From Rhodosporidiobolus odoratus (taxonomy: Eukaryota > Basidiomycota > Microbotryomycetes > Sporidiobolales > Sporidiobolaceae): a stretch of DNA of 64,000 bases. The stretch covers positions 372,001-436,000 of the forward strand of contig JAOANU010000001.1 in assembly GCA_034387635.1 (NCBI GenBank), given 5' to 3'. Shown in pieces: positions 1 through 11,602 of the stretch. A program made the position numbers and the translations under genes. The notes beneath the pieces were generated by a model. The model ran no database searches and was not told the origin of the DNA. It was given only the letters and a program-made list of their open reading frames with translations. Each line of letters begins with the position of its first letter. Position 1 is the stretch's first letter.

Positions 1-3000
1 AGAGGGTTTCGAAGGAGAGGTTGAAGGCGCTCAGGGCGGATGATGAAGAGGGGTATCTCAAATTGATTGATACGGCCAAGGATACTAGGATTGCGCATTT
101 GTTGAGGCAGACGGATTCTTTCTTGGATTCGCTTTCGGCCGCAGTGTTGGTTCAGCAACAGCATGCGCAGGATGCGGTGAATAAGGCGGCGGGGAAGGCG
201 GCGGCGCTGGTTGAGGAGGAAGGAAACAATGGAGAGGACGAGCAGATTGACGAGTCTCGATTTGGGGCTTCGGCGGTGTTTGAGGATGATGCTGAGAAGG
301 ATAAGAAGGGTGGGGAGGAGGGAGGTAAAGTCGATTACTACAATGTTGCGCATAGGATCAAAGAGAAGGTGGACAAGCAACCGAGTATTTTGGTCGGGGG
401 CGAGTTGAAACCGTATCAGATCAAGGGGTTGGAGTGGATGGTTTCGTTGTATAACAACCATGTCAACGGGATTTTGGCCGACGAGATGGTGCGTTTCCTC
501 CTCCTTCTCCTCCTCCTCCTTTTCCTCCTTCTCCTCTTCCTTCTCCTTCTTCTTTGACTGCCCTGTTGCCCGTTGCTCACATCAACCCTTCTCCCCATTC
601 TACAGGGTCTCGGTAAAACTATCCAAACCCTCTCCCTGATCACCTACCTAATCGAAAAGAAACAACAACCCGGTCCCTACCTCGTCATCGTCCCCCTCTC
701 GACCATGCCCAACTGGATTTCGGAGTTTGAACGTTGGGCGCCCAGTGTCAAAGTTGTTAGTTACAAGGGTACGCCTCAGCAGAGGAAGTCGGCGCAGTAT
801 GAGATTAGGAAGGGGGATTTCCAGGTTTTGTTGACTACCTTCGAGTATATCATCAAGGTCCGTCTCACACTTCACTCTCACTCTCAGTCGCCTTGTCTCA
901 TCTCGCTGGATGACTGAGATGGCGGTTCGTGTGTATGCAGGATCGCCCCCTCCTCTCCAAGACCAAGTGGCTTCACATGATCATCGACGAAGGACATCGC
1001 ATGAAGAACGCTCAGTCGAAGCTCAGTTTGACGCTTACCCAGTACTACTCGAGTCGGTACAGGTTGATCTTGACCGGTACGCCGTTACAGGTGCGTTAGC
1101 TTTCTTCGAGACTACTATCCCTCTGTGCAGCTTTCGCACGAGGCTGCAAGAGTGTTTCGAGTCCGAGGCTATGCTCAACGCTCGGCACTTTTTCTCTACC
1201 AGAACAACCTCCCCGAGCTCTGGGCCCTCCTCAATTTTGTCCTCCCGAAGATCTTTGGTTCCGTCAAGTCCTTCGATGAATGGTTCAACGCCCCGTTCGC
1301 CAACACCGGCGGTCAAGACAAAATCGAACTAAACGAAGAAGAATCCCTCCTCGTCATCCGACGTCTTCACAAAGTCCTCCGACCCTTCCTCCTCCGTCGT
1401 CTCAAAAAAGATGTCGAATCCGATTTACCCGACAAGGTTGAGAGGGTCATCAAATGTAAGATGAGTAGTTTGCAGGTTAAGATGACTAAGATGGTTAAGG
1501 AACATGGGGTTATCTTTACTGAGGCGGGCGGAAATGGAGCGGATGGGAAGAAGCAGGCGAGTGGGATTAGGGGGCTGCAGAATCAGATTATGCAGTTGAG
1601 GAAGGTGCGCTGCCTCTCCTTGTCCTTCTCTCTCTAAGCCATAGGTCCGTCTCGCTCACCCGTCCTTACCCGCAGATCTGCAACCATCCCTTTACCTTCG
1701 AAGCCGTCGAGCGGTCTATCGACCCGACCGGCGCGAACGACGCGACCCTGTATCGTGTCGCGGGCAAGTTCGAGATCCTGGACCGCATCTTGCCCAAATT
1801 ATTCGCGACGGGGCATAGGGTGTTGATGTTCTTCCAGATGACGGTACGTTTGTCCTATTACTACTGCCCATTCGCGATTTCGCTTCGCTTCGTCGAGCTG
1901 ACCACCACATCTCCCCCCATGCGCTCCCTTTCTCGACAATGCTCTTTCAGACCGTCATGACCATCTTCGAAGATTACCTCAACTTCCGCCGAATCGAACA
2001 CCTGCGTCTAGACGGAACCACCAAACACGAAGACCGATCTCAACTGCTCAAGCTCTTCAACGACCCAAACTCCAAATACCCCATCTTTATCCTTTCTACG
2101 AGGGCAGGTGGATTGGGATTGAATTTGCAGACGGCCGATACGGTCATTATCTTTGATTCGGATTGGAATCCTCATCAGGATTTGCAGGCGCAGGATAGGG
2201 CTCACGTGCGTACTCTTCACTCCGCACTCACCGCCTCGTGGCACTCTGGTCCTCTGCGATGTCTGCACTTGCAGAGGCTGGAGCGCTTGAGTCCGCAGCA
2301 GCCTTCATCGAAGGGAAACCCAACCCGTCCTGACCCTTCCCTCTCTCGTCCTTCTGCAGCGTATCGGTCAAAAGAAAGAAGTCCGCATCCTCCGACTCGT
2401 GACTGAACGGTCCGTCGAAGAACACGTCATGGCTGGTGCAGCTCGTAAGATCGAAATGGACAAGAAGATCATCCAAGCCGGTCGATACGATAACAAATCT
2501 ACAGCGGAAGAACGAGATGCGTTCCTCAAAGCTCTCCTCGAGGCGGATGATGAGGCTCTTGCGGCGGAAGAGGGGGATGATGCGGATGAGATTGATGAGG
2601 CTGAGATGTTGAATGAGGCGATTGCTAGGACTGAGGAGGAGAGGGTGGTGTTTAGGGAGATGGATAGGAATAGGAAAATGGCGGAGGAGGGGGCTTGGAT
2701 GGCACAGGGTCATGCCGGAAAGCTGTGCGTTTATTGCTCTTCATTCCCCTTCTCTTACCCGAATATCGACTGACCTAACCTGCCGATTGACATTTTAACC
2801 TTCCCCCTTCCCCCTTCCTCTCCTCTCATCTTTGATCGCCTTGGCTTTCCCCGAATCCCTCAGTCCTGAACGTCTCATTCAAGAATGGGAACTCCCCGAA
2901 GTGTACCGCATGGAACACCCCAAAGCTCCCAAAGGAGGCATCTTTGACGAGACGAACGCGCCAGCCGATGGTGCACGAAGGAATAGGACTCAAGTGCAGT

Positions 3001-4556
3001 ACGATGATGGGATGAGTGAGGAACAATGGTTGCAGGTTAGTCACAATTCTGACTCTTCTCTCTGCCTTTTGTCTCGGTATCAGCGCGCTTCGCTCACTTG
3101 CGACAAGTGCGAGGCTGATGTAGCCACGAGCAAAGGCGGCGGCGATCGACATGTGCTAACTCACCTCTGCGCAGACCATGGAAGAAGACTCGGACTCGGG
3201 TCCTTCCTCCCGTCGCGGGAAACGTAAAGCCGCTTCGCAAGCCCCGAAATACAACTTTGGTGCCGGAGGGGAGGAGGACGAATTCCTCGGAGGAGGAGGG
3301 GGAGGAGGAGGGGGAGGAGGAGGGAGTGACTCGGACGCGACGAGTGAGGGGGGGCCGTCGAGGAAGAAGAGGAGGGGGGAGAGTATGACTCCGAGTGTGG
3401 CGGGTGCAGGTGGCGGGGGTGGGGTGCGCACTTTTCGTTTACTCTCTCGGTCGCGCTACTCTATCCGTCTGCGGCGCTTAGCCCGCGGCTGGACGGTTCG
3501 ACTGCTGCCGGAAAGGCATGGCTGACGAGTTTGCCGTCTTTCCCCCCATCGACCAAAACACGTTCGCAGAAGCGTAAGAAGGTCCTGTCTCCTTATCAAG
3601 AGCAGCTCCGCGTTTGCTTCGAGGAACTGTTGACCGAGATGGAGAACCTGGATAACGTGCGTCTTTGTCCCAGTCCGCTCTCTCTGCCGGATTGCGCAGT
3701 TATCCTGACCTGCGTCTTCCGTCCTCTGGGCGCTTCCCAACAGCCTACGATGGGTCATCAATGTGCTGGTCTGTTCAATGCGCTTCCGTCGAAGAAGGAT
3801 TATCCCGATTACTACATCCTTATCAAGAGTCCGATCGTACGTGTCTCATTCATATTGTCGAGTACTGAGTCTTCAGAGATGAGATAAGACTTGACCTGAC
3901 GCTCCCTCGCCCTACGCAGTCACTCAAGGAGATCAAGAAAAAGGTCAATAACGGGACGTACCCCAATACGAATGCGTTCAAGGTGGACATTTATCTGATG
4001 CTGAGCAATGCGATGACCTACGTTAGTCCTTTCTCCTTATTGATACACGGCCCAGAAACAAACTGATCGCCTTCGAACGAACGCAGAACGAGGAAGGATC
4101 GGTGAGCAATATCCCGCTTACACGCCTCTCGGCGACACCGAGTCGAACCCGTGTCGGCTGGTTGATCGGAAAGAATGACCGCTTACACTTGTTCCATGCC
4201 TACAGGTCGTTTACACCGATGCCCTCCTGCTTCGTCAAACCTTCGACGCCGCCTACGCCCAACTCACCATCAACGGTCAACCTCGCTCGGCCGCCTCTGC
4301 GCCTCCTGGTGGCGGTTCCATCCCCGTGCGCGCTCCACCTCAGCCTCAAGCTCAAGCCCAAGCTCAAGCTCAGCAGTATTATCAATCCCACGCTCAACCT
4401 GGGATGCAGCAATACACGCCTCAGCAACAAGCTTACATCGCTCAGCAGCAGCAGCTTTACCAGCAACAGCAGGCTTATGCGGCTCAGCAGGCGAGGCAGC
4501 AGCAGCATCAGCATCAGCAGCAGTACGGGGGTGGGGGTGGGTACGGGCAGCAGTGA
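1..4556 (+). CDS. SNF2/STH1-type chromatin remodelling ATPase, C-terminal part (5' end outside window)
   Basis: ATP-dependent catalytic subunit of a SWI/SNF- or RSC-type nucleosome remodeller (nuclear). The window opens inside the gene; the frame starts at base 3. Fourteen exons are visible: 1-488, 606-857, 941-1090, 1203-1604, 1676-1843, 1951-2205, 2360-2724, 2864-3035, 3175-3423, 3570-3656, 3744-3836, 3920-4021, 4087-4101 and 4206-4556. All phases fit. Visible motifs in order: the approach to the helicase core ([12 protein letters not shown]), Walker A DEMGLGKT split by the first intron, the DEGH box, LTGTPLQ, the helicase C motif [12 protein letters not shown], and an RIGQ block. An SnAC-like acidic stretch, a KR/poly-Gly linker, a bromodomain (KKDYPDYY core) and a Gln-rich tail follow. 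Exon 13 is a 15-nt microexon inside the bromodomain region. Sth1 and Snf2 cannot be told apart without the N-terminus. Confidence 0.93.
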
Positions 4557-5196
4557 GAAGGTGCGCGTGAAGCCGGGTGTCGTTTTCTACAATTCGCTCC
4601 TTTTTCTCCTATTTCGTGTTTGTTCTCGACGTCGTGCTTGCGCCGTTTCCAGTAGTATCCGCGCGCGTGTGTGTACTGTGTATGTCGTTGTCCTGCTTCT
4701 TCTTCTTCTTGATCGAACAGGTTGTCCGCCGGAAAGCGGAGGGAAGGGAAGCGGAAAACACGGCTCGGATTGAGGTTTCTCTGGAGAAACACACGACTTC
4801 GCCTGCTAGCCGATGCACGGCCAGGCTGGCAGCGAGGCGAGACGCGCACAATTGTGTCATACTAAGCAGTTCGGTCAATTGCGAACTTCGGGATCCTCGC
4901 TCTCGCTCTGGCTCTCGCTCTGGGTTCAAGATACGACTGCTTGTCTACCCAAATCACCTACACTGTCTAGTCGGGTACGCCAGCCTCACTGCGATGGAAA
5001 ACCATTCGCGACTCGGCTAATCGCTCATCTTGTTTCATTTCAACGTCAACCTTCTCCTCTTCCTCTTCTTCCCTCTCCTCCTGAACTGCCTCAGCTAGTC
5101 GCACTCGGCACACCAGTCCCTTGCAGAGCACACACAGTACCTCGTCATCGCACTTACCGCCCCCCTCACCCTCATTCCCAGAACACTACTTTGACC
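4557..5196. other. Intergenic region, SNF2 3' end to 6PGL start
   Basis: About 640 bases between two plus-strand genes. It holds the presumed 3' UTR of the SNF2-type gene and the promoter and leader of the next gene, with CT-rich tracts near 5040-5180. I see no supported gene or RNA here. Confidence 0.6.
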
Positions 5197-6533
5197 ATGT
5201 CGGAAGCTGCCCCTACCAAAGAAGCCACTCAACCCGTTCTCTACTCATTCCCCACCACCGACGCCCTCTCAGCCTCTCTCGCCGACTTTGCCCTTCAAGC
5301 TCAGAACGAAGCCCTTGAAAAGAGGAAGCAGGACAAGTTTCGTCTGGCTATCTCGGGAGGCAGTTTGCCAAAACAGTTGGGTCAGTTGGTTGGCAGGGAA
5401 GGAGTCAAATGGGATAAGTGGTAGGCCCTCTTCTGTTTTCTTGTCGGACCTGGCGAACTCGATACAGCTCAAATGGGGAAGAAACCGGGACGAGGTGGGG
5501 GCAAGACTGGAGCAAAGGGGGAAAGGCTCGTCGAGGCGGGGTTACAAGCGCTGCGCTCTGTACGGGTGGCGCTACAAAGCTACAGCCTATCTTCCAAGGC
5601 GCAGACTCGCTTCGGCACCTCTTGCACCTAGGCTCAGGATATCGGCGCGGAAAGTGCGGGCTTCTTGGCAAATCTGCCCCTGCGGTCGAAGATTACACGA
5701 TGCCTTCTTAGCCGTCCAGATCTTCACTGACACGATCTTCGCTCTCTGCACAAACTCGATATAGGGAGGTGTTTTTCGCCGATGAACGCGTCGTCGCCCT
5801 CGACCACCCCGACTCGAACTTCCTCCTCAACGACAACGAACTCCTTTCGAAAGTACCCATCCCTCGCGAAAACATCCACGTGATCGACACGTCCAACCTC
5901 GAAGACCCGGAAGCCGTGGCGGATGATTACGAGAAGCAGATTGTGGCCAGTTTCGTTGGGTCGAGCAGTATCGCTTTCCCGAGGTTTGATCTGATTCTGC
6001 TGGGCATCGGGTGAGGGGCACTCCTTAATCTTTTTGTATCACCCATCGGCGCTCATTCCGACCAGAGCATGTTCGTCCTCGTTGCTCACCTTTCCTCCTC
6101 CTTCTCTGCAGCCCGGACGGCCACACCTGCTCCCTCTTCCCCGGTCACCCCCTCCTCCTCGAACAAGACGGCTGGGTCGCCTACCTAACCGACTCCCCCA
6201 AGCCCCCCTCAACCCGCATCACCCTGACCTACCCCGTCCTGAACCACGCTCACCGCGTCGCGTTCGTCTCGTGTGGAGAGGGCAAACAGGACGTGATGGA
6301 GAAGGTGTTGGATCACCCGGAAGAAGGGTTGCCGAGTGCGAGGGTCAAGGTTATTAGTCCTGGAAGGGTCTACTTCTTCTCGGATGAGGCGGCACTTGGG
6401 TACGATTTTTCTCTTGCCACCTTTACTGTGTTTCGATGCGGAATCTCGGCTGATTTGGGTCTATGGCTCTTTTTTCTCGCGCAACAGCAAAGTCAAGTAC
6501 TCCCGTACCGACTTTGACACTTCCAAACTCTAA
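5197..6533 (+). CDS. 6-phosphogluconolactonase (SOL family)
   Basis: Hydrolyses 6-phosphogluconolactone to 6-phosphogluconate, step two of the oxidative pentose phosphate pathway; cytosolic by family. Four exons: 5197-5420, 5765-6010, 6112-6399 and 6488-6533, giving about 267 residues, normal for the family. Recognisable blocks are LAISGGSLP near residue 50, FFADERVV (family substrate-binding block), [17 protein letters not shown] spanning the second intron, and the C-terminal basic [10 protein letters not shown] end. The start is the first ATG in frame with the exon 1 ORF. The first intron (344 nt) is unusually long for this window. Confidence 0.93.
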
Positions 6534-7107
6534 GCCACCGTTCGAACCGCCCCTCCATTCTCGCCTAATGGTTCCTTGCCCTTTCCTGCCCCGCACCAAT
6601 CTTTCTTTTGTCAATTCTACCGTAGATTCCGTTCACTTCGCCCTTGTGCCTTCTCTTCCTCTTCCTCTTCCCCTTCTCTTTGGTGCCGTACCTCACTCGA
6701 CTTTGAACATGGAACCTCTCACCCGGAGCGAAAAGAAAAAAACGAACTCGTTGAAACTCAGTTACATACTCTCCCGCACCGTAAAGCGCGTGAAGCCTCT
6801 CGAGTCTCAGCAAGATGTGAAAGCGACTCGAGCTCTGAGTGTCTTCTTTGCGTGCGCGTACCTATTACAGACTACTGAACGAACGGGAAAAGGATGGAAC
6901 GCGCGATGAGCGCGATGTGCGATAGGTGCGCGAAAAGATTATGAACAAGGTGAGAGAGCTAAGAGAGCGAGAGTGCGGGGATAGTGAGTACAACGATTGA
7001 GGCGAGCGGGGACGAGATGCGAGCAAACTAAGGAATAGAATCGGAAGCAAAGAGAGGGCTAGGGAGGACATGGACACAAAGAGAGTGGGAAAAAAGAAAA
7101 CCGAGTC
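6534..7107. other. Convergent 3' intergenic region
   Basis: 574 bases between the convergent 6PGL (plus) and ADAM (minus) stop codons, so probably two 3' UTRs. Purine-rich runs lie near 6900-7090. Nothing else is supported. Confidence 0.6.
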
Positions 7108-10100
7108 TTAACGCCTCAACACCCTCCCTCGACTATTCGGGTGACTGGGTGGTGGACCGGGAGGAGGAGCGTAGCCTCCTTGCATCATCCCTCCTCCTCC
7201 TCCTGAAGATCCTCCATAAGCTCCCGGCGGTGCCTGCGGTGGCGGATACCCATACCCATTCCCACTCCCACCCTGCGTCTGCGACGGCTGCGCAAACTGA
7301 CCCGAATAGCTCATCCCCTTCCCCGGTCCCCCCTTCTTTCCGCCTCCTCCACCACGCCTCCTACATCCACCACAGCACAAACACCTAACAATCCCCCACA
7401 GGATCAAGAGGACAATGATCCCGACGATGACGGTGACGGGAATTGCGATTCGAAGGTTTTGGGTGTACCAGGATTTGGCGGTATCGAGGGCGCTGCCGCT
7501 ACGGCAAGATCCGCCGGAACAACGGCCACCATAGCTGTGGGGCGCGCGAGTGGAAAGAGGGAAAGGAGGGACAAGGGGACAAGGGAGAGTCAGCTTGTGG
7601 TTTTTAAGTGCTGTTTGGTATGAGGGAAAGAACACCAAGGGGAAAATGGAAAATAGGAGAAACTCACCCGCATGAAGTCCCGTCTCGGAAAGATTGGTCG
7701 AGGATCACACAGTCCGCGTTGGAAGTCGGGTCGGCGCAAGTGATTGAGCAGCCCGTGTTCTGCAAGTTGCAGTCCTCAACAACCTCGTCAGCATTCGGAC
7801 CCTTATACCGGAACCATTTTCGTGATACGGGAAAAAGCATTAGAAGGAACAACTCACGGCACTCTGAGGACAAGCCCTTTTGAGGTTCAAACTCGCCCCA
7901 GCGTTCTGACACTGCTGATCTCGCGAGGTACACACGCCCGAAGCGCACGAAAGACCAGAGCCGCATGACGAGCCTGTTTGGCACACCGCAAGGGTTATGT
8001 CAAGGTTCGGCCGGGGGGAGAGCAAATGATGGTAGAAAAGGAAAGGAAGAGAAAAGAAAGGACAGCGTACCGTCTTTCTCGTATTCGTCCTTGGGACATT
8101 GCGCCGAAGAGCCATCGCACACTTCCTCCTGTGTATCAGATCCATACAAAACGAAATCAGCACTACTACGTCCTGGTTCCCCACGAGGGCAAGAATCGTG
8201 CCGAAGAATGATAGAGGACCGATACCTCACCTTATCGCACCTCTCATCCACCGCCGGCCTACAAACCGTCCCACTTCCCTGAATCTGACACGTGCTGGTA
8301 CAACACAAACTATTCCTCGGATCGCACACCGCTCCAGGTGCGAATTTACAAGTTTGGGCGTCACAGCAGGGGTCGGAGGAACCGTCTGAACCGGGATCGC
8401 AGTCTTCTCCGGATTCGAGGATACCGTTGCCGCAGGATTGGAGGCTGTGGAAAGAGTGGGGGCTCAATTACTAGCGGACATTCGAGTGTCTTCCACTGAA
8501 GGTGAAGGATAGAGTTATCGACTTGAAAAGGAGAGGGCACGTACGAAATAACGCTCGGGTTCCCCTGTGCGCCGGGAACAGCAAGGCAAGACGTATTGAG
8601 CGAGTTTGACAGAGTTGTGCAAATATTGCCGATCGAACACGGCGAAAAGGACGAGACGTTCTTTTGCGAGACGGGGGACCTGAAGACGTAGTCGAGACGT
8701 GTAAGTCAACAAGGTGAAACGGATAGAGAGACAGGGAGGGAGCGGAAAACGTACATGATAAAGTCGGCGTTGGCGTTACAGGTGTTCGAGTTGAGAGGGC
8801 AACAATTGCCAGAAAGCGAACAACCAGACGCGCAATCGTGAATAGCGCCGAAATTGTGGCCTGTTCCCACGACATCCGAAAAACCGTCAGCAATACAACG
8901 CTTTCGACCAGGCATGAGGAGAACGAAGGCACCCATCTCATGCGCTACCACCTGATATTCGCTTCTCGTAATAGCGGTCACTCCCGTTCCTGAAGTCGTC
9001 TGACCGTCCGAGGAAGACGCGGTGACTCGGCAGAGCTGACCGAGCCAGGCGACTCCGACTATGGTTGAAAGGTCGACGAGCAAAGGGCGTGAACAGATGA
9101 AGGGACGTCGGGGCGAAAAAAGAGGAGAGACGTCAGCGTGTGACAGATACCGTACCGAGACAGCCCGGGAAGCCAGAAGCGGAACCGGAAACGCACCCTC
9201 ACTCCCCGTCTGACAAGCCGTCAACAAATGCCACAATCCCGCTCCGTCCCCTCCACCTTTATCCCCCCTCCACTGACTAAACACGCTCAACCTCGCATTG
9301 AGATCAATTCCGATACTCGAAGTCGTCGATGAGCCACCTGAGGAGGAGGAGGAGGAGGAGGAGGAGGAGGAGGAGGAGGAGGTCGGACAGGGAAGGTTCC
9401 AGGGGTATTGGGGGTCGATTTCGGAGGAGGAAGTGGGGCAGGTGGAGTTCATGACGGCTAGCTCGACGATGCCTATCAAGTTTAGCGGTGTCGAGTAAGA
9501 GCGATTAGTAAGCGGGAACATTGAGTAGCGAGGGACGAGAATGTGTTACAATGGGGTGGAAAGAGGAGAGAGGTTTGGGAAGGTCAGTAGTCTGCTTATG
9601 AAGGAGGGTAAGCCCACAAGCACGAGACGCAACGTACCGAGCGACACGTTGAAGCTCTGCTGGTACAGCGCCGAGACGCTGTTCATGTCCGTCAAAATCT
9701 GGGTTCGAGCCGCTTCAGTCGAGCCATACGACGAGACCTGCGCGCATCACCGCCATGCGAACAATCAGCTCATGACCCTCTTCTAGCGCGGAACCTCAAT
9801 CTAGCAGAAAAGCAAGGGAGGGGATAGGGTACGCACATATGTACAATCCGCCGCCATTCCGACAAATACCACCCTAGCTTCTTTGGGACACCCAGCCGTA
9901 CTCCCAATGCTGTTGATAAAGTTGGACGAACTGCCGCTGCCTCCAGAGATATCATCTCCCTGACGCTTGTTCAGGCCTCGTCTCTTGACGGGGTACGACG
10001 GCGAGAGGCTTGAGGAGGGATAGGAGAGATGGTCGATGGGGGAGAAACCGGCACGAGGGTGGTTGGAACGCGGCGAGAGCCAGGGAAGGGAGAAGAGAGA

Positions 10101-11177
10101 TGAGTTGGATGATGAGTAAGAGAAGGATGAGGATGAGGCGAGACCCGCTTCCCAGGCGTGTTGCAGAACGGGGTGGGCTGGATCGATGTTGAAGGGGAGG
10201 GAGTCGTGGCTGCAAATACTTTGCTCCCGTTCGTCGTCGTCGGGAATATCGGGCACGGGAAGACCACGCTTTTTGAGCTCCCGGACCCGCTCGGTTGGAG
10301 TGAGGACGTCGGCTTCGCGAATGACGACCATGTCGGGAAATCTGGCGGGGAGGATTCCGGCTGAACCTTCCGGACTTGCGGCTCGTCGGTTCAGTCGACC
10401 CGACGGGAGGACTAGAGGTGGGTCGGGGTCGAGTTCGTCCCGCGTCGCAAGGTACCTCCTCGTGGAGTGAACCGTATAATGTTGGCCATTCTTGACGAAA
10501 GTCCCTTGGAACCTAAGTCCCTCCTCTCCTTTCTCCTCTTCTCCATCATTCCCAGCGACTACGATCCTAGCCCATCCCTCTCCTTCCCGTCCTCCTCCTA
10601 CATACCGAACCAGCCCCGCCATCTCCTCCCTAATCCACCTCGCCACATCTTCTTCCTCCCCTACAACCCATCCTTCATACGCCCTGACTTGTTCCCTCCT
10701 CAGCACTTGCTCCGTAGTAACCCACTCCCCTTGCTCAGTTCGAGTGCGAACGTAGCTCCGAGCTCCAGAGGAGGGGAGGAGGTTGGATGAAGGGCGGAGG
10801 GAGAGGGTGACTACCTCTGCTTGTTTTCCTTCGTCCGAGGCGGGCAGGAGGAAGCTCAACAGCCACCTGTCATCCCACTCGACCCTGCCCCCCGTTCTGA
10901 CCCTCGACCTCGCTGCCTCGGCCTCGACCTCGTCCTCGTCTCGATCTCGGCTTGGTCGGATCCTCCGTCTCTGGAATGGATTGGGTGGGGCAGGTGCACG
11001 GGGAATGACATGCCAGGATAGATCTTGAGGGTGAGAGAGTGCTCGTGGGTGAAGTGGCGGTGGGCGGTGAGATGAGGCTAGAGTGGAGGAGATGCCAAAG
11101 GTGGACACGAAGAGAAGGAGGAGGAGAGGGTTGAACGATGTTGAAGCCCTGAGCGAGCGCCGAGCATGCACGTGCAT
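7108..11177 (-). CDS. ADAM-type zinc metalloprotease with disintegrin domain and C-terminal TM
   Basis: Type I membrane metalloprotease of the reprolysin/ADAM family. Eleven exons on the minus strand: 11177-9837, 9737-9638, 9472-9197, 9058-8933, 8860-8755, 8679-8545, 8444-8231, 8128-8071, 7973-7858, 7759-7668 and 7534-7108, giving about 996 residues with all phases closed. Order: signal peptide (residues about 1-35, LLLLLFVS core), long prodomain, catalytic domain with zinc site HEMGHNFGAIHD near 611-622, cysteine-rich disintegrin domain (CGNGILESGEDCDPG onward, near 697-800), further Cys-rich part, one TM helix near 885-905 and a Gly/Pro-rich cytoplasmic tail. The intron after HEMG splits the zinc motif. 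A Ser homopolymer (GGA repeat near 9343-9380) interrupts the catalytic domain. Start chosen at the ATG preceding the signal peptide rather than the longer upstream ORF. Fungal ADAMs such as S. pombe Mde10 have the same plan. Confidence 0.92.
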
Positions 11178-11602
11178 CTCTCTGGTGGGTACAAGAGAGT
11201 AACGGCAGGACGGTCGAGTGTGAGTGTGGGTCAGCGAACAAGAGATGGTTCCCAGGTCGGTTGCTTGGCATCTTCCCGCAGTCGATTTCAGAATCTCTCT
11301 TTCCCTTGGAAGCAAAGTACACAGTGGAGGCTCCAGCACGATTCAATCCCCATTGCGGTACCTGCCGAGGGAAAGGGAAAGGGAACAATCTCGTGACAGA
11401 CAGTGGCAAGCAGAAAACGAGTGTGGAAAGTGGAGGCAACCAACAACGACGACGACAGGGACAGTGGGGATGTACGAGCAACGAGGCAGTGTAGTTGAAA
11501 CAGACGACATCTGGAGAGAAAGAGAGGCAGAAGGGGGAATGATACCCAAAAAAGAAAAAGAGAACAGGGCAACCGACGAGAGCAGTATCATGCATCGCGT
11601 CT
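11178..11602. other. Intergenic region, SSH4-like 3' end to ADAM start
   Basis: 425 bases between two minus-strand genes. It holds the promoter and leader of the ADAM gene and the 3' UTR of the SPRY gene. No other feature is supported. Confidence 0.55.

Noticed and set aside
4131..4160. tRNA T-arm-like sequence (complement reads GGGTTCGACTC between GCCGACAC and GGTGTCGCC)
   Set aside because: No A box, anticodon arm or acceptor stem at the right distance on the minus strand; it lies inside a SNF2 intron and is a chance hairpin.
9298..9498. Plus-strand ORF with a Glu run
   Set aside because: It is the antisense of the ADAM Ser-repeat exon (GGA/TCC triplets).
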